Positions 1 to 8,381 of a DNA stretch of 64,000 nucleotides are shown here, one piece after another. A program made the translations under genes and the position numbers. Origin of the DNA: JAEXOD01 sp963667875 (GTDB lineage: Bacteria; Bacteroidota; Ignavibacteria; Ignavibacteriales; Melioribacteraceae). The stretch lies in NCBI GenBank assembly GCA_963667875.2, contig CAXXGC010000005.1:186001-250000 (forward strand), written 5' to 3'. Each line of letters opens with the position of its first letter. Position 1 is the stretch's first letter. The notes under the pieces were generated by a model. The model worked only from the letters and a program-made list of their open reading frames with translations. It ran no database searches and was not told the DNA's origin.

Positions 1-732
1 TGAAGGTGCATGTTTTTCTTTTTTAGCTTCAAAAACAGCATTTTCTAATTGCTCCAAATCATTAACATCGCTAACATAAAGTACATTCCAGCCATAAGCT
101 GAATATCTTTTACCAACATCCTCACTCATACTTAAAGCTGTGCTTCCGTCAATTGTAATTTTATTATTATCATAAAAAACAATAAGGTTGCTTAATTTAT
201 TATGCCCGGCAAAAGCAGCTGCTTCGTGAGTAATACCTTCCATCATATCACCGTCTCCGGCAATTACATAAACATGATGGTCAATTATATTGTAATTTGG
301 TTTGTTAAATTTTTTTGCCAAATGAGATTCAGCCAAAGCCATTCCAACAGCGTTTGCAAATCCTTGTCCTAATGGACCGGTTGTTGTTTCAACACCCGGT
401 GTTAATCCATATTCAGGATGTCCGGGAGTAATACTTCCCCACTGTCGGAAGTTTTTGATATCGTCTAAACTTATGCTGTATCCGGATAAATGCAATACAC
501 TATAAAGCATCATACTTCCATGCCCTGCCGATAATACAAATCTGTCTCTATTAATCCAGCTGGTATTTGAAGGATTATGCTTCATTATTCTTGAATATAA
601 CAAATGAGCTATTGGCGCACAACCCATTGGCAGCCCCGGATGTCCCGAATTTGCTTTTTGAATAGCCTCAATTGATAAAAATCGTATTGTATTAATGCAT
701 GTTTTATGAATTTTGTTTTTTAAATCCGGCAT
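1..732 (-). CDS. tkt: Transketolase, N-terminal TPP-binding part (cut by window edge)
   Basis: The reading frame stays open from the ATG at 732 to the window edge and gives the first 244 residues of a transketolase. The TPP pyrophosphate/Mg motif GDGDMMEG lies at residues 159-166, and the family signatures GHPGLPMG (30-37) and GPLGQG (119-124) are present. Transketolase moves two-carbon units between sugar phosphates in the cytosolic non-oxidative pentose phosphate pathway. A GGAG ribosome-binding site precedes the ATG. The rest of the protein (Pyr and C-terminal domains) lies outside the window. The gene follows a 109-codon ORF by 26 bp and is probably co-transcribed with it. A split two-subunit transketolase cannot be excluded because the middle of the gene is not visible. 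Confidence 0.95.
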   Translation of the reverse strand, partial: MPDLKNKIHKTCINTIRFLSIEAIQKANSGHPGLPMGCAPIAHLLYSRIMKHNPSNTSWINRDRFVLSAGHGSMMLYSVLHLSGYSISLDDIKNFRQWGSITPGHPEYGLTPGVETTTGPLGQGFANAVGMALAESHLAKKFNKPNYNIIDHHVYVIAGDGDMMEGITHEAAAFAGHNKLSNLIVFYDNNKITIDGSTALSMSEDVGKRYSAYGWNVLYVSDVNDLEQLENAVFEAKKEKHAPS

Positions 733-758
733 TATTTTCTCCACTCTATCTATAATAT

Positions 759-1088
759 TTATTTACTAATTATTTTTCCGTCTACAACTGGTGTTACACA
801 TATTAAAGGTTTTTCGGGTAAATCCAAATCAACAAAAATATTTTCAAACAGTTGATGTTCCATTCCTCGTTTTGCAAGTTTGGCAAAACTTCTGTATTTC
901 ATATAATTTCCTTTATTATCCATAGGGGGATCAAAAGGAATTGCAATTTCAAAATCACCTTTAGAGTTTTCCATAAGATGATTTACTTTCTCTTCATCAG
1001 TTCCGCTTATTATATATTCTTTAGCTCTAAACCCTTTAATAATATTGTTATTAATAATAATATATATATTTGCTATTTTCTCTTTCAA
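759..1088 (-). CDS. Hypothetical protein, 109 aa
   Basis: I do not recognise this protein. It has no signal peptide or membrane segment, is of mixed charge and looks cytosolic. The start is weak: the frame opens with TTG at 1088 directly after an in-frame TAA, with no evident Shine-Dalgarno sequence, and the next in-frame ATG is about 38 codons later, so the true N-terminus is uncertain. It lies between the terminator at 1202-1237 and tkt, 26 bp upstream of tkt, so it probably shares the tkt transcript. No function is proposed. Confidence 0.55.
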   Translation of the reverse strand: MKEKIANIYIIINNNIIKGFRAKEYIISGTDEEKVNHLMENSKGDFEIAIPFDPPMDNKGNYMKYRSFAKLAKRGMEHQLFENIFVDLDLPEKPLICVTPVVDGKIISK

Positions 1089-1192
1089 TTATTCAACCAT
1101 ATTTTTAATAAAATTTAAATTTAATAGTTATTTTTTATAAACCCAAACATATTTATAAAATATTTTTATTACTTGTCTTTTTTTTTGAACGA

Positions 1193-1237
1193 AAACAAAA
1201 AAAAATCAGACTTCCTAAAAATAGGAAACCTGATTTT
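1193..1237 (-). terminator. Intrinsic terminator after the CDGSH gene
   Basis: An inverted repeat at 1202-1237 pairs AAAATCAG with CTGATTTT and TTCCT with AGGAA around a six-base loop. The two positions between the stems mismatch on the plus strand but become G-U pairs in minus-strand RNA, giving a continuous 15-bp stem. The minus-strand transcript then runs into a T-rich tract. This is a rho-independent terminator for the leftward transcript that ends with the CDGSH gene 20 bp away. Confidence 0.85.
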
Positions 1238-1257
1238 ATATTGATATCTAAAAAATA

Positions 1258-1494
1258 TTATAACTTTTTATGTGCACCATCACAAAAAGGTGGATTTGCA
1301 GTATGTTTGCACATACACCATGCAACTTGTTTTTCTTCTTTTAATTCAACTTTTAAAGGAACAAATTCGGATCCTTTATGTGAACCGTCACAAAAAGGTT
1401 GTTTTTTCGATTTTCCACAGGCACACCAATAATACACACCTTCTTTTTCTAACTTAACCATAGGTTTATTGTCTGCTATTTCCGGAGTACTCAT
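1258..1494 (-). CDS. Double CDGSH iron-sulfur domain protein
   Basis: This 78-residue protein carries two CDGSH-type motifs, each with the Cys3-His1 ligand set for a 2Fe-2S cluster: C24, C26, C35, H39 and C60, C62, C71, H75. The second motif reads CDGAH. Tandem CDGSH domains in one short chain are the class seen in many bacteria and in MINER/Miner2-like proteins. No membrane anchor is present, so it should be a soluble redox or Fe-S transfer protein; the partner is unknown. An AAGAGG ribosome-binding site precedes the ATG. It lies 70 bp downstream of fumC on the same strand and is followed by a strong terminator, so it is probably the last gene of the fumC transcript. Confidence 0.92.
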   Translation of the reverse strand: MSTPEIADNKPMVKLEKEGVYYWCACGKSKKQPFCDGSHKGSEFVPLKVELKEEKQVAWCMCKHTANPPFCDGAHKKL

Positions 1495-1564
1495 AAAAAC
1501 CTCTTTTTTTAATTGTTTGATAAATACCTAAACAAATAAATTACTTAATAAGTTTATTCCGTTA

Positions 1565-2953
1565 TTATTTAGGGCCTAACATAGTTTCAGGTTTAACAAC
1601 TTCCCTAAATTTTTCTCTTGATAACAGTCCAAGTTCAAAAGCCGCATCCTCTAACGTTTTATTTTCATTATAGGCTTTTTTAGCAACTTTTGCCGCATTA
1701 TCGTAACCAATGCTGGGATTTAAAGCAGTTACAAGCATTAAAGAATTTCTCAAATGGTTTTCAATAACGGATCTGTTTGCTTCAATACCGTCAACACAAT
1801 GTTCCTTAAAACTTTCACAAGCGTCAGCCAATAATCTAATAGATTGTAACACATTAAAGATTATTACCGGTTTAAATACATTTAATTCAAAATTTCCGCT
1901 TGCGCCGCCAATATTAACGGTAACATCATTTCCCATTACTTGAGCGCAAACCATTGTCATTGCTTCCGATTGTGTAGGATTTACTTTACCGGGCATAATT
2001 GAACTTCCCGGTTCATTAGCCGGCAAAATAAGTTCACCAATTCCGCATCTTGGACCACTTCCAAGCCATCTAATATCGTTGGCAATTTTCATTAACGAAA
2101 CAGCAAGTGTTTTTAATACACCGCTTGTTTCAACCAAAGCATCATGTGTTCCTAAAGCCTCAAATTTATTAGGAGCACTTGTAAACGGTTTTCCTGTTAA
2201 TTCGGCAATTTTTTTTGCCGATAATTCAGCAAATAAAGGATGTGTATTTAATCCGGTTCCAACTGCAGTTCCGCCTAAAGCAAGTTCGCATAATCGCGGC
2301 AGGCAGCCTTTAATTCTATCCAAACCATTATTTAACATCTGCACATATCCGCTAAATTCCTGTCCTAATGTAAGCGGAACTGCATCCATCAAATGAGTTC
2401 TTCCAATTTTAATAATATCCTTAAATTCTTCCGCTTTAAGTGCCAAAGAATCTCTTAAATCAATTACCATTGGAATTAATTTGTCATAAATTTGTTCAAC
2501 TGCGGCAATATGCATTGCTGTTGGAAAAGTATCATTTGAAGATTGTGCTTTGTTTACATCGTCATTTGGATGAATAGGTTTTTTGCTTCCAATAACTCCG
2601 CCGGCTATTTCAATAGCCCTATTTGATATAACTTCGTTTGCATTCATATTTGTTTGAGTACCACTTCCGGTCTGCCAAACCACTAAAGGAAAATGTTCAT
2701 CAAGTTTACCCTCAATTACTTCATTGGCAGCTTTAACAATCAATTCGGTTTTTTCGGCAGTCATTGTTCCAAGTTGGTTATTAATAATTGCAGCGGCTTT
2801 TTTTAATATTCCCAAACCTCTTATTAATTCTCTGGGAAACCTTTCTCCGCCAATTTTGAAATTCATCAAACTTCTTGCGGTTTGTGCCCCATAATACATG
2901 TTAACAGGCACATTTATTTCACCCATTGTATCCGATTCAACTCTATATTCCAT
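1565..2953 (-). CDS. fumC: Class II fumarate hydratase
   Basis: This 462-residue protein has the full length of FumC, the iron-independent fumarase that interconverts fumarate and (S)-malate in the TCA cycle. The superfamily signature GSSIMPGKVNP lies at 316-326 and supplies the catalytic serine (S318). The GRTHLMDA motif supplies H187, and the substrate-site segment GSGTQTNMN is at 96-104. Class II aspartase is a close relative, but the motifs and length fit FumC better. It is followed by the CDGSH gene and separated from the upstream lipoprotein gene by a 156-bp gap that probably holds its promoter. Confidence 0.96.
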   Translation of the reverse strand: MEYRVESDTMGEINVPVNMYYGAQTARSLMNFKIGGERFPRELIRGLGILKKAAAIINNQLGTMTAEKTELIVKAANEVIEGKLDEHFPLVVWQTGSGTQTNMNANEVISNRAIEIAGGVIGSKKPIHPNDDVNKAQSSNDTFPTAMHIAAVEQIYDKLIPMVIDLRDSLALKAEEFKDIIKIGRTHLMDAVPLTLGQEFSGYVQMLNNGLDRIKGCLPRLCELALGGTAVGTGLNTHPLFAELSAKKIAELTGKPFTSAPNKFEALGTHDALVETSGVLKTLAVSLMKIANDIRWLGSGPRCGIGELILPANEPGSSIMPGKVNPTQSEAMTMVCAQVMGNDVTVNIGGASGNFELNVFKPVIIFNVLQSIRLLADACESFKEHCVDGIEANRSVIENHLRNSLMLVTALNPSIGYDNAAKVAKKAYNENKTLEDAAFELGLLSREKFREVVKPETMLGPK

Positions 2954-3109
2954 ATTTCTCCTTTTCTAATTTTAACAAATTTAACTTAATAGTTAAATTT
3001 ATGCAATTTATTTTTACATTTTTTTTAGATTTAATTACGAAATTTAGAAAGATTTAATATCAAACTAAATACTTTTTAATTTAATTTGAATATTAACTTG
3101 TGCAGAGGT

Positions 3110-3811
3110 TTATTTTACGTTAATGTTTTCAACAATTCGGCGGGCGCCTACATATCTTTTTTTATAATATGTCTCTTCTAAGGATGATATTGTTACACCA
3201 AGTGATGTACTGGCATGTGCAAATAAATTTTCACCCAAATATAATCCTACATGACTCACAGATGCTCGTCTTCGAGTTTTGAAAAAAACTAAGTCACCAA
3301 ATTTAAGATCTTCTTTACTACTTACGCGCTCACCAACCGAAAACTGATCGGCAGAAGAACGGGGCAAATTCATTTGTAACGAATTTCTATAAACACCACC
3401 TGTAAATGCTGAACAATCTAAACCGTTTCGGGAATTACCCCCATAACTATATGGTGTATCTAAATATTTTATAACTTCAAATAATACTTTATCCCGTTCG
3501 GTAATATTTGTTGTATTACTTCCACGGTTTAACATTGCAATTACTGAGTCTTTATTTATTTTTATGGATACATAAGGCTCATCATCATTACCCATTTCAT
3601 CGTATAACGAATCCGGTATCTCGTCTGATGCAAATAACGAATCTTTAAAATTATTAATTTTTAAAGAGTCTTTATTTTTTTGTTTTGTTACTAATTTATC
3701 TTTGGTTTTTTGTACATAACGAGGGGTTAATGTAGAAGAAGAGCAGCCCGTTAAGTTTATTAACAGAGCTGCTATTCCAAAAAACAATATTTTTAAGCTT
3801 AATTTTTTCAT
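3110..3811 (-). CDS. NlpC/P60-family lipoprotein (cell-wall peptidase)
   Basis: The 233-residue protein begins with a lipoprotein signal peptide whose lipobox Cys is C23 (LTGC). A Ser/Lys/Asp-rich linker follows to about residue 100, and then an NlpC/P60 domain. Catalytic residues are visible: C133 in LDCSAF, H187 in SHVGLYLG, and a polar third residue near H199. NlpC/P60 enzymes cut peptidoglycan stem peptides, commonly the gamma-D-Glu to diamino-acid bond. It would sit on the periplasmic face of the envelope. The start lies 15 bp after rpoD, so it may share the rpoD transcript. Confidence 0.92.
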   Translation of the reverse strand: MKKLSLKILFFGIAALLINLTGCSSSTLTPRYVQKTKDKLVTKQKNKDSLKINNFKDSLFASDEIPDSLYDEMGNDDEPYVSIKINKDSVIAMLNRGSNTTNITERDKVLFEVIKYLDTPYSYGGNSRNGLDCSAFTGGVYRNSLQMNLPRSSADQFSVGERVSSKEDLKFGDLVFFKTRRRASVSHVGLYLGENLFAHASTSLGVTISSLEETYYKKRYVGARRIVENINVK

Positions 3812-3826
3812 GTATAACTATTACAA

Positions 3827-4681
3827 TTAACCTAAATAAGCTCTTAAATTTTTACTTCTTGAAGCATGACGAAGTCTGCGAATTGCTTTTTCTTTAATTT
3901 GTCTAACTCGTTCACGAGTTAAATTAAATTTTTCGCCAATTTCTTCTAATGTCAACGAATGTTCTTTATTTAATCCGAAATAAAGTTTAATAACTTCAGC
4001 TTCTCTTTCGGTTAAAGTTGAAAGAGCTCTTTCAATTTCATTTTTTAATGAATCACTCATTAAATTATGATCAGGGGACGGCTGCGAATCATTGGAAAGC
4101 ACATCCAATAATCTATTATCTTCGCCGGTTGCAAAAGGCGCATCCATAGATACATGACGACCTGATATTTTTAATGTATCAGCAACTTCATTAAAATCCA
4201 TATCTAATTCTTTTGCTAATTCAGTAGCACTTGGTTCGCGTTCATATTCCTGTTCCAGGTTGCTGTATGCTTTACTTATTTTATTTAAAGCACCTACTCT
4301 ATTTAAAGGTAATCTTACAATTCTGGATTGTTCTGCTAAAGCTTGTAATATTGATTGTCTAATCCACCACACGGCATACGAAATAAACTTAAATCCTCTC
4401 GTTTCATCAAATCGTTTGGCTGCTTTAATTAAACCAAGATTTCCTTCGTTAATCAAATCACCTAAGGACAATCCTTGATTTTGATATTGTTTAGCAACAC
4501 TAACAACAAATCTTAAATTAGCTTTCACTAATTGTTCTAAGGAAACCTGGTTCCCTTTTTTAATTTGAATTGCTAATTCAATTTCTTGCTCCGGCGATAA
4601 TAAATCAACTTTACCTATCTCCTGAAGATACTTATCAAGTGACTGACTTTCACGATTGGTGTACTGTTTAGTTATTTTCAA
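3827..4681 (-). CDS. rpoD: Primary RNA polymerase sigma-70 factor, short Bacteroidota type
   Basis: The 284-residue protein contains region 1.2 (SLDKYLQEIGKVDLL), region 2 with the -10-reading segment near 94-113 (FKFISYAVWWIRQSI), region 3, and a C-terminal region 4.2 helix-turn-helix (TLEEIGEKFNLTRERVRQIK). It lacks region 1.1, as in Bacteroidota and Chlorobiota primary sigma factors. The only plausible start is TTG at 4681, with GGAGG at 4690-4694 eight bases upstream inside the end of the preceding EutN gene. That gene's TAA is the codon immediately before the TTG in the same frame, so the two genes abut with no spacer and are probably translationally coupled. It directs housekeeping transcription. 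Confidence 0.95.
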   Translation of the reverse strand: MKITKQYTNRESQSLDKYLQEIGKVDLLSPEQEIELAIQIKKGNQVSLEQLVKANLRFVVSVAKQYQNQGLSLGDLINEGNLGLIKAAKRFDETRGFKFISYAVWWIRQSILQALAEQSRIVRLPLNRVGALNKISKAYSNLEQEYEREPSATELAKELDMDFNEVADTLKISGRHVSMDAPFATGEDNRLLDVLSNDSQPSPDHNLMSDSLKNEIERALSTLTEREAEVIKLYFGLNKEHSLTLEEIGEKFNLTRERVRQIKEKAIRRLRHASRSKNLRAYLG

Positions 4682-4966
4682 TTATACTTCCTCCAATCTA
4701 ATTTCTGAATTTATTGTATCCACTATCCCTACTATCGAGGCATCTACGGGGGCCATATCTACATGCATCGGAATTACTGCTTCAGTTGATGTAGCATAAA
4801 ATATAATTTCTCCCGGACCTGCTCCAATTGTATCAACCGCAATAATGGGTTCTCCAATACTCTTTTGTTCTGCATTTAATGGCTGTACTAATTGCATTTT
4901 GAATCCTATTAAAGATTCATACTTTTTTGTTGCCCAAATTGTTCCAATTACTCGTCCTAATACCAT
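4682..4966 (-). CDS. EutN/CcmL-family microcompartment vertex protein (copy 2)
   Basis: This 94-residue protein has the pentameric shell fold signature: N-terminal VLGRVIGTIWATKK, a central AVDTIGAGPGE loop and the C-terminal VGIVDTI strand. Such BMC-P proteins cap the vertices of bacterial microcompartment shells. It follows a second EutN-like gene by 5 bp and runs directly into rpoD. No hexameric BMC-H shell gene is visible in the window, so the shell body would have to be encoded elsewhere. The nearest metabolic gene is deoB. Confidence 0.92.
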   Translation of the reverse strand: MVLGRVIGTIWATKKYESLIGFKMQLVQPLNAEQKSIGEPIIAVDTIGAGPGEIIFYATSTEAVIPMHVDMAPVDASIVGIVDTINSEIRLEEV

Positions 4967-4971
4967 ATAAC

Positions 4972-5250
4972 CTAATTTTTCTTTTCAACAACATCTAATT
5001 TATCAACAATTGCCATAATAACCGCATCAACAGGTTTGTTTTGTGTTATATGAGTTTGTCTGGCACTGCTTCCCTGAGCTACAAGAACTACTTCTCCAAC
5101 TCCGGCTCCAACCGAATCAACAGCAACTACAAAATTTTTAGTAATTGTATAATCAAGATCAATTTGTTTTACAATCATAAATTTTGCACCAACTAATTTT
5201 TCATCTTTCCGGGTAGACCAAACTGTTCCTATCACTTTACCTAATATCAA
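4972..5250 (-). CDS. EutN/CcmL-family microcompartment vertex protein (copy 1)
   Basis: This 92-residue paralogue of the next gene has the same signatures: ILGKVIGTVWSTRK at the N-terminus, AVDSVGAGVGE in the middle and AIVDKLD near the C-terminus. Two different BMC-P proteins in tandem are typical of loci whose shells use more than one pentamer. It lies 23 bp after deoB, suggesting a deoB-eutN-eutN-rpoD-nlpC transcript. The family assignment is firm; the compartment it serves is inferred only from the neighbour that makes pentose 5-phosphates. Confidence 0.92.
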   Translation of the reverse strand: MILGKVIGTVWSTRKDEKLVGAKFMIVKQIDLDYTITKNFVVAVDSVGAGVGEVVLVAQGSSARQTHITQNKPVDAVIMAIVDKLDVVEKKN

Positions 5251-5273
5251 ATTAACCTCTGTTTCTTTTTAAA

Positions 5274-6434
5274 TCAATTTAACATCGATTTCCCTAAAAG
5301 AGAATTATTTATCTTAAAAAAATGAGCAATTGTTTGAGCAAAATCCGAAAAAGTCTCTCTAACACCTAAATCACGACCTGTTTTCCCCTTCTGATATAAA
5401 AATATCGGGACATATTCTCTGCTATGATCTGTGCTTATTGATGTAGGATCATTTCCATGATCTGCTGTAATTAACAACAAATCTGTTTCATCCATAGTTT
5501 CCAATATTTCCGGCAGTCTAACATCAAATTCTTTTAATGCATTTGCAAAACCTATCGGATCACATCTATGTCCGAAATATACATCAAAATCTACTAAATT
5601 GGTATATATCAAACTATTTTTGCATTCCTTTGAATGTTTAACAATTAAATCAATTCCTTGACTATTAGACTTACTAACTACCTGTTTGGTTATACCTCTA
5701 TAATTATATAAATCATTTATCTTTCCAATTGCAACAGTAGGAATATCCGATTTATATAAAACATCCAAAATAGTATCTTCAAACGGATCTAACGAAAAAT
5801 CTTTTCTGTTTGTAGTACGTTTATAATTATTACTTGTTCCAATAAATGGTCTTGCTATAATTCTTCCAACAGCATTAGGTCCTGTCATTACTTCATAACG
5901 TGCAATTTTACAAATTTCATATAACCTTGTAAGCGGAATTATTTCTTCATGCGCTGCTATCTGAAAAACCGAATCACCCGAAGTATAAACTATTGGATTA
6001 CCTGATTTAACATGTTCATCGCCTAATTCTTTTATTATTTCTGTTCCGCTGGCGGGTTTGTTTCCTAAAATTGCGGTATAACCGGTCAATTGCAAAAATT
6101 TATCTACAATTTCTTTTGGAAATCCGTTAGGAAACAAAGGAAATTCTTTTGTAACTGCAAAACCGCCAATTTCCCAATGTCCGGTAGTAGAATCTTTTCC
6201 AATAGATTTTTCATTCATTTTACCATACGAGGCAATTGGATTTTGGGTTCTATCAACCCCTTTTATATCAGTAATATTTCCTAAACCAAATTTCCCCAAA
6301 TTGGGTAATTCTAATCCGCCGACCTTATTAGCCATATTAACCAATGTGTTGCTTCCTTTATCGCCATAATAATCGGCATCAGGCAATTCACCTATTCCAA
6401 CACCATCCAAAATAATTGCTATTACATTATTCAA
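5274..6434 (-). CDS. deoB: Phosphopentomutase
   Basis: The 386-residue protein has the alkaline-phosphatase-superfamily metal site (ILDGVGIGELPDA at the N-terminus, LLITADHGNDPT near the C-terminus), the phospho-acceptor segment STTGHWE and the DeoB cap domain with GNKPASGTEI. DeoB interconverts (deoxy)ribose 1-phosphate and (deoxy)ribose 5-phosphate during nucleoside catabolism, with two metal ions. Its length matches the family. The next two genes encode microcompartment vertex proteins, which suggests that the sugar phosphate may feed an encapsulated pathway. It starts 12 bp after the GAF-domain gene. Confidence 0.95.
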   Translation of the reverse strand: MNNVIAIILDGVGIGELPDADYYGDKGSNTLVNMANKVGGLELPNLGKFGLGNITDIKGVDRTQNPIASYGKMNEKSIGKDSTTGHWEIGGFAVTKEFPLFPNGFPKEIVDKFLQLTGYTAILGNKPASGTEIIKELGDEHVKSGNPIVYTSGDSVFQIAAHEEIIPLTRLYEICKIARYEVMTGPNAVGRIIARPFIGTSNNYKRTTNRKDFSLDPFEDTILDVLYKSDIPTVAIGKINDLYNYRGITKQVVSKSNSQGIDLIVKHSKECKNSLIYTNLVDFDVYFGHRCDPIGFANALKEFDVRLPEILETMDETDLLLITADHGNDPTSISTDHSREYVPIFLYQKGKTGRDLGVRETFSDFAQTIAHFFKINNSLLGKSMLN

Positions 6435-6446
6435 AATAAAATCCTT

Positions 6447-8324
6447 CTAAACAACTTTTGTATTATTTCCGCCTTTTTCAATTGCTTTTTTTAAAGCAAG
6501 TTCAGCGTCGTCCATAATTGATTCTAAAGATTTGTCGGAATTTGCACCGGCCACACCTAACGAAATAGTATACATGGATTGATTGGAAATAACATTTAAA
6601 GGTTTTCGTGCTATTTTTAATCTAACTTTTTCAGCCCATGCAAATGCATCATTAGTACTGCTGTTTGCAATAAATATTCCAAATACCCGGTTCGATAATC
6701 TTCCAAAAATATGAGTATGATTAATTTCTACTTTTACTAATTCAATTATAGCTTTCATTACTTTTGGATAAACATTTCCGTCAAAAAGAGTATTTTCATC
6801 AACAAATTCATCTATGTTTAATAGAACCAATGCACAATTAACATTAAAATCTCTAACAAATTGCAACTGTAGCCTAACTCTATCAATAAATTCAGCTTTG
6901 TCCAAAACTTTTGTTTCAGTATCAACTGTTAATAAATCCTTTAAAACAGCTTGTGATGAATAAGAAAATACAACAAAAGCATATAATTTAACTGCATGTC
7001 GTAATACTTTCATATCATTATTAGTAAAATACTGTTTTTTAAGATTTTCAAAGCATACTACTCCGTAAGTTTCATCTTCATACGATAGCGGTATAGCTAA
7101 AAATGAACCTTCAAATTGAACGCTTTCGTTTTTATAATATCTTGGAATAGAATTAGTTGAACTATCGTCAATTTTAAGAGGTGTTCTATTTTTAATAACC
7201 TTACCAACTAATGTATTGTCAATATCAATTGATGAACCTTGTTCAATATACTGTAAGGTTGTTTTATTAATAACTTTAATTGCTTTAAATTTCTTTTCGT
7301 TAGGGTAAAAATATATAAAACTTAATGCATCCCAATCAACAATATTTCGTGCGGAATGCTCTAACAAATCCGCTAATTCATTTTCAGTATTAAATTGTAA
7401 ATCGGAATTTATTACACCAAGCAACGATTCTAGTCTTTTTTCGGCTTGTGTTTCACTGCTCTTTTCTTCAAATAAAGCAATTATAATCGAAATAATACGA
7501 ACAAAACGACCAAGCGAATAAATATGTTCAATTCCATAAGCACAGCTTGAAGTGGAATCAATAGCCAATATACCGGTAATTTTCTTCTCATAAAATAATG
7601 GAACACCGGCAAAACTTTTTATTGATTGCGGAGATGTATAATATCTAATATTATCTACTTCTGAATTTGGCGGAATATTGGATAAAACTTCGGGTTCTTC
7701 CGATTGTGCAATTTTACTTAAAATATCGTCTTCTAATAATAATTTCTGCTCCGATAAAGCACCACTTTCAGAAACATATTTTTCCAAAGTTAATCTTTTT
7801 TTGGATTTATTATACCAGTAAAACAGTGCGGTGTTTGCACCAAATATTTCTTTTATTATTTGTAAAATAATTTCTAAAACAAAATTAAACTGCTCTTCAT
7901 TACCAACACTTCGCAACATGTCCTGCTGGGCAATTTCTTCAAATTTCTTTTTAAAATCGCGAGGTTTTTGGAAAGGCTTATCTTCTGAATTTAAATAGGC
8001 ATCAATACTAATTTCAGAATTTTCAGCGGTTGATTCATTTTTAGTAATTATCTTTACACCCTCACCAAAATCGGGCTTTATATCAGCTTTAACTGTAACT
8101 ACAGGTATTTTTGGCTCATCATAAAAAGTATTGTCTTTTTCTTCATCTTTGTCCTCAAATTTAGATGCATCACGAACAAAAATAAAAATACCCGCCCAAA
8201 CAACAATTATACATGAAGCAATTACACGAATTGTAATATCATCAGTAACTAATGTTAAAATTGATAAAAAGGGGAAAAATAAAAAAATAGCTAATCTTTT
8301 TTTTAATCTGTTATTCAGTTCCAT
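6447..8324 (-). CDS. Membrane-anchored GAF-GAF protein with degenerate GGDEF domain
   Basis: The 625-residue protein has two hydrophobic segments at about 10-27 and 32-50, then a charged linker, two GAF-type sensory domains at about 140-290 and 300-460, and a C-terminal domain with the diguanylate-cyclase fold. The active-site loop, normally GG(D/E)EF, reads GRLSNRVFGIF here, so it lacks the catalytic acidic residues and is very unlikely to make cyclic di-GMP. It may bind a ligand or act as a regulatory or scaffold partner. It lies between engB and deoB in a leftward run; the signal sensed by the GAF domains is unknown. Confidence 0.85.
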   Translation of the reverse strand: MELNNRLKKRLAIFLFFPFLSILTLVTDDITIRVIASCIIVVWAGIFIFVRDASKFEDKDEEKDNTFYDEPKIPVVTVKADIKPDFGEGVKIITKNESTAENSEISIDAYLNSEDKPFQKPRDFKKKFEEIAQQDMLRSVGNEEQFNFVLEIILQIIKEIFGANTALFYWYNKSKKRLTLEKYVSESGALSEQKLLLEDDILSKIAQSEEPEVLSNIPPNSEVDNIRYYTSPQSIKSFAGVPLFYEKKITGILAIDSTSSCAYGIEHIYSLGRFVRIISIIIALFEEKSSETQAEKRLESLLGVINSDLQFNTENELADLLEHSARNIVDWDALSFIYFYPNEKKFKAIKVINKTTLQYIEQGSSIDIDNTLVGKVIKNRTPLKIDDSSTNSIPRYYKNESVQFEGSFLAIPLSYEDETYGVVCFENLKKQYFTNNDMKVLRHAVKLYAFVVFSYSSQAVLKDLLTVDTETKVLDKAEFIDRVRLQLQFVRDFNVNCALVLLNIDEFVDENTLFDGNVYPKVMKAIIELVKVEINHTHIFGRLSNRVFGIFIANSSTNDAFAWAEKVRLKIARKPLNVISNQSMYTISLGVAGANSDKSLESIMDDAELALKKAIEKGGNNTKVV

Positions 8325-8381
8325 TAAATATTTATCTTATAATTATATAATTTTTAAATTTAATTAAATAATTAAAATTAT

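Noticed and set aside
6447..8324. Active diguanylate cyclase
   Set aside because: The GG(D/E)EF loop is replaced by a sequence without the catalytic acidic residues.
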